From assembly GCA_014281115.1 (NCBI GenBank), contig JACONQ010000006.1, positions 124,001-188,000 of the forward strand: 64,000 nucleotides of DNA, read 5' to 3'. Below the pieces are notes generated by a model. That model was not told where the DNA came from. It searched no databases and was given only the letters and a program-made list of their open reading frames with translations. Source of the DNA: Laburnicola sp. R22_1 (Eukaryota; Ascomycota; Dothideomycetes; Pleosporales; Didymosphaeriaceae). Below, in pieces: positions 45,901-56,590 of the stretch; within the stretch, counting starts at the first letter, position 1; each line of letters starts with the position of its first letter. The position numbers and the translations under genes were made by a program.

Positions 45901-46729
45901 TTAATTAGTTTAGCTTAAATTTTTCTATAAATATATTATACTTACTAGCAGCTTTAAGTTTAGCTTTGCCTTAGTGTATAAGCTACTTAAGGTCTATTAT
46001 TAAAAATTTGTCACTTAGCTAGTTCGCTTTAAGTGTAGTAAGATAGTAATTATACTATAAGTTATAAAGGATTCTATTAGAATAGACCTTTTTTAGTAGT
46101 TTAATAATGCTTTTTTTCTTTATAAGGCTAGGAGCAGAGTGACTAGTTATTTAGAAAGCAGCTATTAGCTGCTTTCTACGCTAGATAGATAATAGCTTAC
46201 TAGTAGGGTTAAGTAGAGGAATTTGCTTAAGGCGAGTGTTATATAGACTATTATTAGTAAGATGTGGGCAAATATCTACCTTTGTATTATTAATTCTAGA
46301 ACTATCTAGGGGTAGAGAGAATATAAGGAACATTCTAGGAGTCTTCTAGATTAAAGGGTGATGGCTTACTATAGTGCAGGCAGTAGTAGGGTTAAGCGAA
46401 GTAGGGGTTACGAAAAAGGTATAGCAAATAGATCTAGAGTAGCAGGTTTTATATAGCGTGCAAACTAGCGCATAGTCTAAACTAAGAAAAGATTAGATAA
46501 AAAATAAAGTGTAAGATAAAATGTGTAAAACTTTAACCTCTATATTACTACTATAGCCTAGCTCTAATTTCTCTAGCTCTATACCTTATGCCATTGCTAT
46601 AATAGCGCTAAAAGGTAGTTATTAGACAAGTTAGTTTAATAGGGTGTGACGTAGTAGTTGCTATTTATTAATTATTAATTATTATTTGTTTTTAGAATGT
46701 TAGGATTTTAGAGGCATTCTTTTTTAATA

Positions 46730-47040
46730 GACCTTAGTATAGTGTAATAACTGCCTAGTATAACTAGTAACTAATAAAGTTCCTACCCTTATACAATAAG
46801 TAGAGGAGGGACTTAGAAGCAGCCTTTTTTAATAGACCTTAGGGCAGTAAAGTATAAACTTCCTAGCACTAAAAATTCTTTCTAGTAACTAATAAAGTTC
46901 CTACCCTTGTATAATAAGTAGAGAAGAAACTTAGAAGCGGCCTCTTTTAATAGACCTTAAGGTAGTAAAACACAAACTTCCTAGCACTAGGAATTCTTCC
47001 TAGTAACTAATAAGGTAAAACTTCTACTAATTTAACTACC
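46730..47040. repeat. Tandem leader repeat, three units of about 100-112 bp
   Basis: Three units, each starting TTTTAATAGACCTTA and containing TAGTAACTAATAA and ACTTAGAAGC. They lie just inside the right (5') LTR, so in the presumed 5' leader of the retroelement. The related copy at 60.6-61.5 kb has about eight units. Confidence 0.7.
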
Positions 47041-47116
47041 TCTGGGCAGCATCTTAAGGGAGGAGTAGATATTATGTTACTATCTATAGCTAAAGAAAAT
47101 ATTAATTTTAGTATAA

Positions 47117-47395
47117 TATAAGAGTAGTATACGGCCTTATAGGGTAAATCTCTTTAGGATAGCCAGTATAGTTAAAAGAGATAACTAAATTAAGACTATA
47201 CTAAGATAGGGGATAAGGAAGGGATCTAGGGGACCCTTACTTATATAGTGGGCAGTGTAGGGCATAGGCCCCACATTAACCACGCGCTAACACTAACTAG
47301 AAAAGGCGCCTTTTATAAGGTAAAAGGTGCTATTAAAGTATAAAAGAAAAGATAATAGTGAATAACTAGTAGGGATGTAGGCACGAACTATTACA
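47117..47395. repeat. Right (5') LTR of the 8.4-kb gypsy element
   Basis: 279 bp, ending ACTATTACA and followed by GCTAA. Confidence 0.92.
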
Positions 47396-47400
47396 GCTAA

Positions 47401-47531
47401 TAAGACTCTCTAGAACACTAATAATCCTAGAACCTATAACCTAAGTTATATAATATTTTTATTATAGGCGCGCTAGGCTTTAGGGGCTATAAGTACCAGT
47501 GCCCCACCCTAGGTCATATTAAATCCTAACA
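47401..47531. repeat. Right LTR of the outer element, second piece
   Basis: 131 bp matching 9431-9561, ending AAATCCTAACA, then the CTTAC duplication at 47532-47536. Confidence 0.88.
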
Positions 47532-47536
47532 CTTAC

Positions 47537-48480
47537 TAGCCTTTGTTCACTCTATATCTAAACCTATTAGGGCTTTCTAGTGCCTCTAGTTTAAAAATTA
47601 AGCTTAGAGGCTTTTTTTATCTAGTTTAACGTTAAGTACTTTATGTAACTATATAATAATAAATAGACGCTAAGATCCTTATAGTAGTAATAGTAGCAGG
47701 TGCTCTAGGCAGCCTTATAGCTATATTAGCCTATTAATAGGATAATAAGTAGACGCCGCTAGGGCGTAGAGAGCGAAATTTATAATAGCTAATTAAAAAG
47801 CTATATTTTAATAAAACTAACTTTTTAGCAGCTAAATAGGCGCTTCTAGATAATACTCTATTAGCTAAGACGCCGCTAATTTTCCCCCTGTACGCTCGAT
47901 CGCTTACTTAGCGTTAGTTTAATAAAACTAACGCCTATTCTATTACTAGAACTAAATAGAACCTAAGACTAATCGCTGCGGGGTAGAGAATTTCTGTAGG
48001 CAATATTATATACTAGGGATTACCTAATTCCTCTATCTCTAGCACCTGTTAAGATATTATAATAGAAATCTCTTAGTTGTAAAAAAAATCCCATATAAAC
48101 TAATAGTACTACGTGCTACGTAAGTTCCCGCATAGATATAATAAAAGCTTTCTATTATTGCGATTATATTAATTTAATAGTGCTGCTTTTATAGCTAATA
48201 ATTACTTTCCTAGTAATAGATATGTGGCGTTAAATTAACTACCTAGGGGTAGAATAACAAAAGCTTTTATCTTAAATAATATAAAAAAAAGTAGAGCCCC
48301 TACTTAGTAAATAAAAAGAGCGTATACTAGCTATAAGTAATAGTATATATATATATATATATAGAATATAAAACAAAATAATTATTTTTATTAATAGTAA
48401 AAATATATAGTAAGTATTTTACGCTAGCTAAATTAGCTATATAGAAAGCTATTAAATTAGCTACTAAAGTTAAATTTTAA
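47537..48480. other. AT-rich repeat DNA right of the outer element
   Basis: No genes. It contains one copy (48224-48324) of a repeat also found at 59055-59157 and 60019-60125, and a short TA run near 48345. Composition switches abruptly to normal at about 48480. Confidence 0.55.
48224..48324. repeat. Interspersed repeat, copy 1 of 3
   Basis: Shares GGCGTTAA, CTACCTAGGGGTAG, AAAGCTTT.ATCT, AGCCCCT.CTTAGTAA and AAAAAGAGCGTA with copies at 59055 and 60019. Probably the end of a DNA transposon; its partner end was not identified. Confidence 0.7.
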
Positions 48481-49450
48481 AGTTGTAGGGTGGGGAGGAG
48501 AGCCGAGCAATTTAAAGTTAACCGGCCCGATCCATTCCCTGCATGTGCTAGCTGATGACAATCCGACGAAGAACATGGTACATACACACAAAGAGAGAGG
48601 CATGCAACACATGTCCAAGGGTTCCCAGACCTCGGCGCGCTCTTCGGTCCCTTAAGTACCAGAACAAAAGTCTGATAACTGTGCATTGCCATAGAATAGG
48701 TAGTACAAAGGCCTGGTGTACTCAAATTCTTGTCCTGTGGCTCTGCTGTCATGCGAGATGGGAGAGTCTGCTTTTGGAGCCTCGGTGTCTTTCCTCCGTC
48801 TCCCATAATATTCCAAATTCTCTCCCATGTCAGTGACAACACTGATTTGTGGATTGTCTCGCATTGTAACCACGAGTTCGACTGCTTTGAGTTACCAAAC
48901 GGTTGGCACCAGGTTAACCATGAGTTCTCGCACAAATTGCGTCGTTCCCGATTCCAAATACCGTCCATTAAGCTTAACGGAAGTTCCCTGCCCCACAGGG
49001 ATTAACCACAAGCACTGCATTGTAACCAATCAGACGCTGCTGCCTGGGCCGATTGTGGGTCGCTTGATCGTTTCTGGTTGGGTTCTCAATGCGGCTGCGT
49101 CGGCAGATGCTTGTAGGTAAGTTCCTACGGTATGCTAGCCAACATTATTGATGGACACGAACTGTGACAGCCCGCGTCACATGCGTTTCCGCCCATGAGC
49201 TCAACACCGAGGATGGTGGAGGAACTAGGCTATTGGGGGATTCAATTTACTCGCGACAACTCGTTCAAGACGTCTATATCTACTGTTACTCCTCTCTGTG
49301 TATGGCGCGGACTCGACCTTGGTTAGAATTTTAACACGACGAAGATCTTCAATATCTACTTGGACTCGCCACTCTTTCCACCTCACCACGGCACCTCGAC
49401 CTCTGATCAAGTTCCCCTTTCACGATTACTTTGCGAAAACTATCTACGCC
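48481..49450. other. Cutinase upstream region
   Basis: Normal composition. Overlapping open frames on both strands here show no recognisable domain and are not called. An LTR-like fragment (49284-49354) lies about 100 bp upstream of the cutinase ATG. Confidence 0.5.
49284..49354. repeat. 71-bp LTR-like remnant with 5-bp duplication
   Basis: Begins TGTTACTCCTC and ends CTTCAATA, flanked by TCTAC on both sides (49279-49283 and 49355-49359). It matches the reverse complement of 15441-15511. It fits a very short solo LTR or an LTR remnant upstream of the cutinase start codon (49451). Confidence 0.6.
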
Positions 49451-50354
49451 ATGTTCCCGAGCCAACTCCTGCTGGGCGCTCTCGCCATGAGCTCGGTTGT
49501 CTACGGTGCTCCCACAACAACCGGCTTAGATGACTTCGGCATGGAGACACGCCAGATCCCAATCCCAATCCCGGACTCGCTGCGCAAATTTCCCGCCGGC
49601 CCGATCAACATGTTCCTGAGGCTCATCAGCACTCTACCACAGGGTTCAGCGGCGCTCGATGCCTCGGCCAAGATCCTGACTCCTCTACAGGAGCTCTTGG
49701 CGAAGGCGACCAACATCGAAACGAGGAGGAATGACATGGCGCAAAATGGTTCCTGTGCCGACATGACTGTCGTCTTTGCCCGAGGCACGACGGAGCCGGG
49801 CAACGTAGGACTTGTCACGGGGCCGCCGTTCTTCGATGCTCTGGAGGAGCAACTGGGAAGTAAATCTCTTTCCGTCCAAGGCGTCGAGTATCCCGCCAGC
49901 TTCGCTGGATTCAACAAGGATGGCGCAGAGGGTGTGCCCAGCATGTAAGTTTTCGGCCCTGAATGCTATGATTCTGAGGTACAGTCGTTGACCTCACCCG
50001 TTCAGGACCAAGTTCATCGACCAAGCTATCTCCAGCTGCCCTCAAACTAAGATCATCATGTCCGGCTATTCCCAGGGCGCCCTCGTAGTCCGTAGCACGG
50101 CCGAATCGCTACCAGCGGCAACAATGTCCAAAATCAGCGGGGTATTGACCTTTGGCGACCCAAAAAACCCCGACTCCATCACTGGCGCCGACGGAAAGAT
50201 GAAGATTATCTGTGCTCCAGATGACTCTGTCTGCCAGGGCGGATTTATCAACGTCGCCCATCTGACTTACGGCGACAACGCCGACGAGGCGGCTCAGTTT
50301 GCGATTGAGCAAGCAGGACGTGAGTTGGTGTACGCTGCATTCAACGATCGATAA
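49451..50354 (+). CDS. Cutinase (carbohydrate esterase family 5), secreted
   Basis: Serine esterase expected to hydrolyse cutin or related polyesters outside the cell. Exon 1 is 49451-49944; a 61-nt intron (GTAAGT donor, CAG acceptor at 50005) leads to exon 2, 50006-50354, for 280 aa. The start MFPSQLLLGALAMSSVVYGA is a signal peptide. The catalytic triad is visible: Ser in GYSQGA, Asp in CAPDDSVCQ, His in NVAHLTYG; the Cys in GSCADMTVVFARGTTEPGN begins the conserved core. About 80-90 residues separate the signal peptide from the core, making it longer than the usual 200-230 aa; this linker includes IPIPIPDSLRKFP. An LTR-like remnant lies in the promoter. Convergent with the desaturase gene. 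Confidence 0.93.
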
Positions 50355-51007
50355 GCTGACTCTTCTGCTAGTCTAAACAAACGGGGGGTTTTTCCGTGAG
50401 GTCGTCTTGGGCCAAGGGGCTCGCGTGTGTCGTGCCGGAACCAGACATAACCGCGAGGCTGTACATTGCATGGCCTGCAACTAGCTCTTTGCTTCTCTTG
50501 TATCCATTTATTTTGATTGTACTGATTTTGCCTTTGTCGACGCGGATGCGGCTCGGGGTAATACCTTAATGGTAATGCCGGGAATGTACGTGGTCCTAGC
50601 ACTATTGCGTCATAGTTTCACACACACTCGACATCTTGTGCATCACCATGTTCGTCTTCTCCAGCGGAAGATTTCTAGTATTGATCCGTAGGAAGAAGTG
50701 GTTGCGATGCGGGGATGTGTGTCGCGCCACATTGAGAACCTCGGCTCAAAAGTCATGCATGTCGCAGCTTGCACCAGGATCGCAGAGTCAGGCGGGGGTG
50801 TTGCTTCGGCGTATCTCGATTGCGATTCATGGGTTGTACTAGCTGATTAATATGTGCACGCCAGATATGAAAAATGTATGCCTCAGAAGTGAGGAACATT
50901 CACATATTTCTTGTTAATGATATCCACGACATACTCGGCCCCTAGCGGTCTTCGAACTTTCTCTGAAAAATGCCCTACGCACAAGGGGCCGAGTAGCAAC
51001 CCCAATT
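50355..51007. other. Intergenic region between convergent cutinase and desaturase
   Basis: About 650 bp without a recognisable gene; 3' flanks of both neighbours. Confidence 0.55.
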
Positions 51008-52366
51008 CTAAGACTGTTGGGCTGACTTGTACCAACAGGCACTGCCTTTGTGATTATCACCTTCATCAGGCTCGACCCACCGGCACCTCGAGAACGATTG
51101 CCAGAGCGAGGATAAGAAGCCCTGATCTGTCGATTGATATGCGCTTCCCAAGAGCGGTATAATGGCCTTCGTCGCTTCTTGCGTATGGTAATGTGGAATT
51201 TGCCTATACGATGTTGGTGAAAATGGTCACACACAAACCCCAAAGCAAGGACCAGCAGCTTACTTACGAGAATAGGTGATGGATAACGTGATAGTCGGCG
51301 ATATTGTGCCACATGTGCTTCCCAATCCAGCCCTGTTTTCGATCGATGGTTGACAATGCACCCTTCAGAAAAGTCCAGTCCTTGTCTTGGTATTTGGGTA
51401 GTTTTGTGTCGGTGTGGTGAAGGTAAGTGATCGCTACGATCCAGTGATTGCACCACATGTATGGTTGTCCGTACAGGAGAGCCACTGTACCGAAACCATA
51501 CCAATTGCTCGCTTGGTAAAGAACAAAAAGCATGATGAGAATTCCGATGTCAGATATAAGAATGAGATGGGCTTCTTCCCGTGGAAAGAGAGTTGATGTC
51601 GGCAGAAAGTGGCTGTTTCCCAAGAAGCGCTTCGATCGTGGGCGCTTTAAACTCCCCTCAGATGCCGTCATATTGGTGGTGAAGTACATCAACAGGCCAA
51701 GAAGTTGATAGACCAGCAGACGAGAGAGAACAGCAATTGGAGCGTCCTGGGAGAGTTCCTCGACGCGTTCAAGTTGATTCATGTTGATGATCCTATTCGC
51801 AGCATCTATTTTTATGATTGCAGGGACGTAATTGTGGTCTTTCGCAAGGTTGTTGGCGTGTTTGTGGTGGCGTCGGTGCGTCGACTTCCACGCATGGTAT
51901 GGAGCAAGTAGAGCGGAATCCGTGATAAGCCCGATAAAGTCATTGAAGGGTTGCGACGGCGAGAAAGCACCGTGGCCGCATTCGTGGGCTAGCACCTGTT
52001 GGAAACGTCAGCGCAGTCTCCATTCCGTTCTAAGGGTGACCTACCCAGAGCCCAGTGAACGCCAATCCCTGCACATATCCGTATACCATCCAAGCGATGT
52101 ATCGTGTCGCTGTGGACTGAAAATGGGGAATGTACAACCATGCTACAATTCCAAATGCAGCTACAGAAAGCAGGTCTCGGAACAAGTAGAACAGCGACGT
52201 CGAAAACGACGGTTTGAAGCAGTAGGTGGGTATAGCACGCTTCAGTTCGTTGATAGTGGGTGCGTTCAAAAGCGCATTCACGTCCTAGTTCTTCTGAGTC
52301 ATTGCGTTCACAGTCGGTCTGGGAACGTACATCTTCTAGCTCTCCATTGTCTTTCATATACTCCAT
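51008..52366 (-). CDS. Membrane fatty acid desaturase, delta-12 (oleate) type
   Basis: Di-iron ER membrane enzyme that introduces a double bond in acyl chains. Four exons were built: 52366-52331, 52284-52045, 51995-51268 and 51203-51008, with GT-AG introns of 46, 49 and 64 nt, giving 399 aa. All three histidine boxes are present: HECGHG, HRRHHKH and HVIHHLFS; the last is completed across an intron into SQIPHYHTQEATKAI, which proves the joins. Further family segments: RYIAWMVYGYVQGLAFTGLW, SALLAPYHAWKSTH, WFIG-like QGWIGKHMWHNIADYHVIHH and the C-terminal FSRCRWVEPDEG. Hydrophobic helices surround the boxes. The N terminus is shorter than in typical delta-12 enzymes, so an upstream exon may be missing. 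Exact regiochemistry cannot be read from sequence. Confidence 0.9.
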
Positions 52367-55033
52367 GTTTTGCTTAGGTCTAAAGGTCAAGGTTCCACGA
52401 ACTTTGGCGGATTGTCCGGCTGTCGGAGAGATAGCGTAAATCGAATGTTGAGTTACCAAAGGCTATAGGTAACTAGGTTACTTGTGTAAAGTGCAGAGAA
52501 AAAGGTGGCAGCGAATGTGCCAAGAGGGCTATGTCGTACAAAAGGTGGGGAAGGTGCCCGCAAGGCACCCAGCAGGAGCATCCTGAAGAGCAATTCTACA
52601 TTAATCTCACGATCTATTTTTTCACTGCTTGTAATCCCCGAACGAATGTGGAGGACTCTGAAAGTTTCTGGAGGGGCGGCCAACTTAGTGGCTATGCGCC
52701 TTTGCTTTCTGTTGGAATTTCCACCCGCAAACGCCAGCAGGTTCCCAAACCGCGTGGGTAGATCCAATGCCTGATTCAGTTCGTATTGTGATATTGGATC
52801 AGCAAACCTAGCCGAGTTTGCATGGCGGTGCTAAATTTATCGTACATAGAATGGCGTCTATCCCACTACGCGCCATATTTTCATATCGCAAGAACGGAAC
52901 AGTGATCGAATCCTAAGATAGGGCTTAGCGAGGAGGATCGATACAGTCGTAGGGCCGGCAGAGTGGGCTTATTCATTGCTGCAACACCGCCCATGGCTTC
53001 CCTTTGGCCCCGGTTTGGTGTCATTCAACATATTGGCACCCGTTCATTTGATGACGTGGATCTTGCTTTTGTATATCACAGCCACTAATCTTCCTTGAAT
53101 TCGAAGAGTTTGCCTTGCCATGACACTCCAACCATCGCCTTCTCCGTCACCTCGCCTAGCACTGATGCAGTCAGCGTCATTAAGTAATCTGTGCTTCATT
53201 GGTTCTTACAAGCCACGGCAGATTGAAATCATAGTTCTTGGCTATCTCGGGAGGCGATGTCGCCCCCAATCAGACTTTGAATACGCAGGACTGCCTGTAA
53301 TTTAGCAGCAGGCTGTCTCAATCTGTCCCAGCCATTGTAACACGGCGTCTTACCAATATCAATCCCAGTCGAGGCGGATAGTGTCTGTGATGCCAAGGGC
53401 GTTTACTGGAGGCAAAAGTACGACCTTACGATATTCACCAAAACAAGAGCCAAGATACACAAGTTGGAAAATGTAAGCGAACGGTACCCGTACGAAATCT
53501 AGGTCCCGAGAGTGAAGTTTTGACGACCACCACAGGCAAGACTATTCAATGTCGTTTAGCATTAGGCTGAATTTTTCTGGCCACATTTTTCCATTACACT
53601 GTTTCTTGGCTCCACCCCATTCTGTTTTCTTCGGTTCTTTGCCACTCAGCTCGAGTTTCGCCCCGCGTCATCCACTAACACATATTCGCTTACCACTCGA
53701 TACAGTTCCATGCGAGGCTTTAGTGGCTTGAGAAGATCACCACTTGTCCGAAGTTTCGGAATCGAATGCCAATTTCTGGCTATCTCAGCCACAGCTTTTG
53801 GCCCCATAATTCTGGTCGTCACCTGCATCCTCTGCGAAGCTGGCACATGCGTGACAGATGCAAGAGTGCAAATACACATGCTCAACTTAAAAACCATCAT
53901 TATACTATTTTACTTTGTCACACGAAATATCGGAACCAAGAAGAGACTAAGGGTTAGATATCGCGCAAGCCTCTACAGTATCATATTTGGCCCTTGCGCC
54001 CTTGAATAATATTCTCCTAACGACTGCGCATAGCCTGGTGCCAATTCTTGTGGCTTCGGAGGGCATTATGTCCAAGAAGCCGTAAGAGCATCAAGTAGCA
54101 TGTCCGTCGCGGGCTGCCCCCAGATGGCGTTCATATCTGCATCTAGTGCCACGGCTGAACCAACAGCAGCCAGGGGCTACACGCCGAAGTCAAACGCCCA
54201 CAGCCTTGCTGCAAGTAAGATCTCGTACATGATACAGGGGATAACCAAGCTCTGGTGGGGTCTGTATGCCCTCTTTCTACCTGCGGACGTCCTTCATGTT
54301 GTGCAACAATCAACTTAGCCTACCCCAGCAAAAATAGGTTCTCAACCACGGTGCAAACCTCAGTAGCGGATATTGAGGCTTTGGGGGCCGAGTGTCTGGC
54401 GTATTCTTATTCGGAGAGGTACGTGCCATGTCCAAAAAAAGACACCCACGCAAAATCTGTACTTCTTCCAAACCTCGATTTGACTGTGTCTATTTGAAGG
54501 CATATGCTTGCGCTTAGATGCACATGCATGTTGGCAAGGATGAGATAATATACGAGCATCGGCACGCTAGAAGCTGGGATCGTTTTAGTGGAAGATCTGA
54601 TCGACTGCAAAACCCATATTTTAGGTTCGATCACAGTTTTCGTCCTCCCACGTTTCAAATTCTGGGTCATTCCTGGGGTACTATCGGTGACTCAGGTACC
54701 GTGTGGGGTAGCACAACATTTTTGCTGGCCCTTGACCCATTGCATAGCATCCTTCGGAGTCCGATGAAATGAATTCTACTGGTAGCAATCGTACACATTT
54801 GAATCAAGCTATGCATGTACGACAGAACTTTCTGACCTGAAGTTTCGACGAATTTCGCTTTGTACTTCCGCATCCTTTAATATAGAACATCTCAAACACT
54901 CAGCCACCACCGCAATGCTGCAGTAATCTATCAGAAGGCTGTCTCTGCTCGTATTCTCGAGGTTCATAATCTCTGGATGCTCCGCTTCGTGCACCTCACC
55001 TGTTGAGACATAGGACCCAACACCGCCATAAAC
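52367..55033. other. 2.7 kb of normal composition with no recognised gene
   Basis: Many 60-100-codon frames exist on both strands (for example minus strand 52453-52767, plus strand 53710-54009 and 54100-54318) but none shows a known motif and none joins convincingly by splicing. The 54100-54318 frame ends with a hydrophobic stretch (WWGLYALFLPADVLHVV). This could hold a decayed gene, an orphan gene or regulatory DNA. Confidence 0.4.
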
Positions 55034-56376
55034 ATGACATCTGCTCCGGCTCCTCCAAAGCCCGAATCCACTCTAGCTATGCTAGAACTACTTCTGAATG
55101 GACCAGCTTTAAAACTGCCCACTGGAGTTAACCCTCACCTTGACAACCACTGGAACCGTAAGCACATAGTGTATATCGTTACCTCACTATGCATGGCTGT
55201 CATGGCTCTCTTGATCATTGTTCGCACCTACACGAAACTGAAAGTCATCAAGAAGGTGGAGATTGCAGACTGTATGTATTGTCCTGTAGTCTCGTAGACC
55301 ACAGCTAATCTCCAAACAGACTTCATAATTGCCAGCTACGTAAGTATTAGTGCCGGCACCACCATGACCCATTCTAACATCTTTATTTGTTTAGCTCATC
55401 TCAATAAATGTACTGATCTTCACACTGCTGGCATTGCCTCATGGCTGGGGAGCCCACCAATGGAATGTTCAGCTGAAACATCTCTTCAAGATCCTCTACG
55501 TAAGTGATTTTCTTTCGTCTCTATCATATTTTGACACTAACCCGTACAGTACATCAACGTTCTTGAAATTCTCTATGGACCTCTAGCCCTATGTGTCAAA
55601 TTCGCGGTCTTTCTCCAATACCTCCGCATCTTCGCACCCAACAGAACGGTTAACCCCTTTGTGTACTTCAGCTCATTGGTCCTCATGACCGCCTGTGCCA
55701 TATTCTATATCATCACCACGTTCCTAACGGTCTTTGCGTGCACGCCGCGCGAGAAAATCTGGAACAAGCTCTACATTGGAGGCCATTGTATGAACTATCG
55801 TGGCATCATCATATCGACCGCATTCTTTAACATCATATCTGACGTAGCTATTCTGCTGCTGCCAGTGAGAACGGTCTGGAAGATGAGCATTCCAACAAAG
55901 AAGAAGATTTCAATTATTCTTCTGTTCTGTACGGGGTTAACGTGAGTAGCTTCACTGTTCTTGTCTTGGTATAATGGGATTCTACGAGGAGTTTGCGCTA
56001 ACGAGATACAAACAACAGAGCATGTGTCGCATCGGCAATGCGTGCATACTACACGATGCGCATTATCAACGGCGGCGCCGGAGCAGACGTCTCGTACAAC
56101 TCCGTCTTCACGGCATTGTGGTCGTACGCAGAGTGTACACTCGGTGTCATCGTTGCTTGCACGCTTTCAATTCCGAAACTCATTCAGGCAAAAGGTGCAA
56201 AACTGCGAGCGTGTTTCTCCGGCTTCGCGAAGGTTTTCTCGTCATCCAAATTGGTAGAGGGTGAGAAATCCGCTCCAAATCCGCTTCCGTCGCTTGAAGC
56301 TATAAGACTGTCGTCTATGGAGTTAAAGGAATGGCCTTCTGATAGCGACCCTCACAACATCTCCGCCTTTCCGTAG
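55034..56376 (+). CDS. Fungal rhodopsin-domain (PTH11-like) seven-helix membrane protein
   Basis: Family of fungal integral membrane proteins of mostly unknown ligand, some acting as GPCR-like sensors. Five exons: 55034-55271, 55320-55339, 55395-55499, 55550-55941, 56019-56376, with introns of 48, 55, 50 and 77 nt and standard splice signals, giving 370 aa. A 20-nt exon (YFIIASY region) is needed to keep the frame. Helices visible: HIVYIVTSLCMAVMALLIIV, LISINVLIFTLLALPHGWGA, YGPLALCVKFAVFLQYLRIF, FSSLVLMTACAIFYIITTFL, IIISTAFFNIISDVAILLLP, IILLFCTGLTACVASAMRAY and YAECTLGVIVACTLSIPKL. The HGWGAHQW loop, CTPREKIWN and ISDVAILLLPV are typical of the family. The cytoplasmic tail is short and Ser-rich. 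No CFEM domain is present. Confidence 0.88.
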
Positions 56377-56590
56377 GGTGCCCATTACAGCCATGTGTAA
56401 CAGAAACGCTCCCAGGTTGTTTCGCATTCGTACCGGCAGTTAAGGTGATTGTAAGGGCCCCTAGATCAACAGCTTTGACAATTTTCTACAGTACTAGGAG
56501 AAAATTCTGAGTACCATGCGTTACCCAAAATAAGCAATATCAATTCCAACTGTAATCAATCTTTTCCGCTATGTCTGTAGAAGAACAACC
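56377..56590. other. Intergenic region between convergent membrane protein and P450 genes
   Basis: 214 bp between stop codons; nothing recognised. Confidence 0.5.

Larger units (their letters stand above)
38982..47395 (-). mobile_element. Ty3/gypsy retrotransposon inserted in an LTR of the outer element
   Basis: Two 279-bp LTRs (38982-39260 and 47117-47395), 8414 bp in total, flanked by GCTAA at 38977-38981 and 47396-47400. On the minus strand the LTR reads TRTAATAGTT...CTTATA. A polypurine tract (AAAAGGGGAG on the minus strand, 39261-39275) sits next to the left LTR, which is therefore the 3' one. Relics of reverse transcriptase (about 42100-42900) and integrase (about 40450-41200) are on the minus strand; gag should lie at about 44-46.5 kb but is not readable. 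Leader repeats lie at about 46730-47040. The same family occurs at 60.3-64 kb. Confidence 0.9.
9140..47531 (-). mobile_element. Outermost LTR retrotransposon, expanded to 38 kb by nested insertions
   Basis: A left LTR (9140-9561) and a right LTR split by a later insertion (38691-38981 plus 47401-47531) are both 422 bp. They share the same order of motifs (e.g. TCCTAAYAGGTAGG, AGATACTTATAT-type stretch, GTTATATAATAT). Ends are TGTTA...TAAYA. The 5 bp before the left LTR (CTTAC, 9135-9139) are repeated directly after the right LTR (47532-47536), a target-site duplication. A Ty3/gypsy integrase relic on the minus strand (14324-15440) probably belongs to it, which sets the orientation. Its reverse transcriptase has not been located; it may be deleted. 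Most of the interior is other transposons. Confidence 0.82.

Noticed and set aside
9140..47531. Starship-type giant cargo transposon
   Set aside because: No tyrosine recombinase (captain) gene or cargo genes are present; the block is explained by ordinary nested transposons.
8811..48480. Centromere
   Set aside because: The AT-rich block is fully accounted for by identifiable transposons, and an ordinary RIP block of this size does not need a centromeric explanation; only CenH3 data could show otherwise.
48477..48968. 163-codon minus-strand frame next to the AT-rich border
   Set aside because: No domain, no continuing exon, and comparable frames exist on the opposite strand over the same bases. 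A short similarity to 7232-7275 (NSWLTW) was noticed but does not extend.
51989..52459. 156-codon minus-strand frame as a separate gene
   Set aside because: Its first part is the desaturase leader exon and intron read through; splicing at GTACGT/CTAG restores the desaturase frame.
52453..52767. 104-codon minus-strand frame as an upstream desaturase exon
   Set aside because: The sequence is unlike any desaturase N terminus and has no clear joining splice sites.
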